NCBI RefSeq assembly: GCF_050908995.1 | Contig: NC_135119.1 | Coordinates: 11,842,001 to 11,906,000 of the forward strand | Source: Andrena cerasifolii | Taxonomy: Eukaryota; Arthropoda; Insecta; Hymenoptera; Andrenidae | Direction: 5' to 3' | DNA length: 64,000 bases | In this document: one piece after another, positions 63,537 through 64,000 of the stretch | How positions within the stretch are numbered: position 1 is the first letter of the stretch | Layout of the letters: each line of letters starts with the position of its first letter | Program-made: the position numbers and the translations under genes | Notes under the pieces: model-generated | The model's input: the letters and a program-made list of their open reading frames with translations, nothing else | Told to the model about the DNA's origin: nothing | Databases searched by the model: none

Positions 63537-64000
63537 TTTACATGGAAATTATTACAAATTTCATAGTGGCCGTGGGGTTTTAATGGGTAAAAATCCCCCA
63601 CTACCCTGGCGCCGCCGGGGGATTCCCCTCTGAAGGAGTCGGGGTATCTTTTGAAGATTTCCTCAAGTTAAAAAAAATGTATAAAAAAAAATTTATAAAG
63701 TTTTTTTTAACGTGGAGACATCTTCAAAAGGCACCCCGACGCCTCCAGAAGGGAATCTCCCGCGGACGCCAGGGTAGTATGGGATTTTTACCCACTAAAA
63801 CCCCCCGACAACTATGAAATTTACATGTAAATATCTTTATTATTAAGGCCCATTGGCAGAAACGCTCGGACACCTATTTACTTATTTTCGACATAGATCT
63901 AGCGTGCCAAAGCTCATCAAAATCAGTGTCTACCGCATGGTGTCCTCCCCTTGTTAGACGAATACAGATTACTTATAATAGACTCAGAACTAGATTATGG

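Larger units (their letters stand above)
62740..63953. mobile_element. foldback element B4 with satellite and retroposon inside
   Basis: Ends CAAGGGGAGGACACCATG and its inverse; TTA flanks at 62737-62739 and 63954-63956. Outer arms of about 115 bp pair closely (GTGTCCGAGCGTTTCTGCCA in both). Inner arms pair within 63536-63828. A 14-bp satellite and a TAA-tailed retroposon end separate the left arm from its partner. Confidence 0.85.

Overview
The window looks like animal, most likely insect, nuclear DNA; a hymenopteran is my best guess. The reasons are two multi-exon animal genes with GT-AG introns, a CpG-rich single-copy background cut by AT-rich repeats, and insect-style miniature transposons. 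The species cannot be told from the window. There is no operon structure and no rRNA, tRNA or CRISPR array that I can see.

Gene 1 (+ strand, 8635-49305) is the 3' part of a long gene whose 5' exons lie left of the window. I could join eleven coding exons in a single open frame of about 914 residues, ending at a TAG at 49303-49305. The first four exons encode a coiled coil. The later ones encode an acidic, serine-rich tail with conserved blocks (DEGYSTMSSDVQ, DFYRLVKFESTKSL, ALQNVLSFIAEQQ) that I recognise as the Nck-associated protein 5 (NCKAP5/NCKAP5L) family. Two huge introns (24.3 kb and 8.5 kb) hold most of the repeats. Gene 2 (- strand, 54159-56135) is a tetraspanin of the CD63/Tsp42E type. 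Four phase-0 exons are present; the short exon with the start codon was not found and is probably right of the window. The genes converge, and possible poly(A) signals for the two face each other near 53.0-53.36 kb.

Layout: 1-8634 is upstream intron with foldback elements. 8635-8768 is exon 1 of the visible set. 8769-33083 is a giant intron with foldbacks, hAT-like MITEs and two minisatellites. 33084-41643 is exon 2 and an intron carrying the densest transposon pile-up. 41644-49305 is the main exon cluster. 49306-53010 is probable 3' UTR. 53330-56135 is the tetraspanin, with an 18-bp minisatellite in its last intron. 56136-64000 is tetraspanin upstream intron or flank, with a TATAA satellite, two foldbacks and a 14-bp satellite.

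The most unusual content is the mobile DNA. At least a dozen different foldback or inverted-repeat elements start and end at TTAA, and several abut so exactly that they share one TTAA. A second group of four foldbacks starts with CAAGG, and three of these are flanked by TTA duplications. One is nested inside a TTAA element so cleanly that the empty site can be read from the opposite arm. Members of both groups share short internal motifs although their ends differ. Many of these hairpins lie in introns of gene 1 and would be transcribed as long double-stranded RNA.
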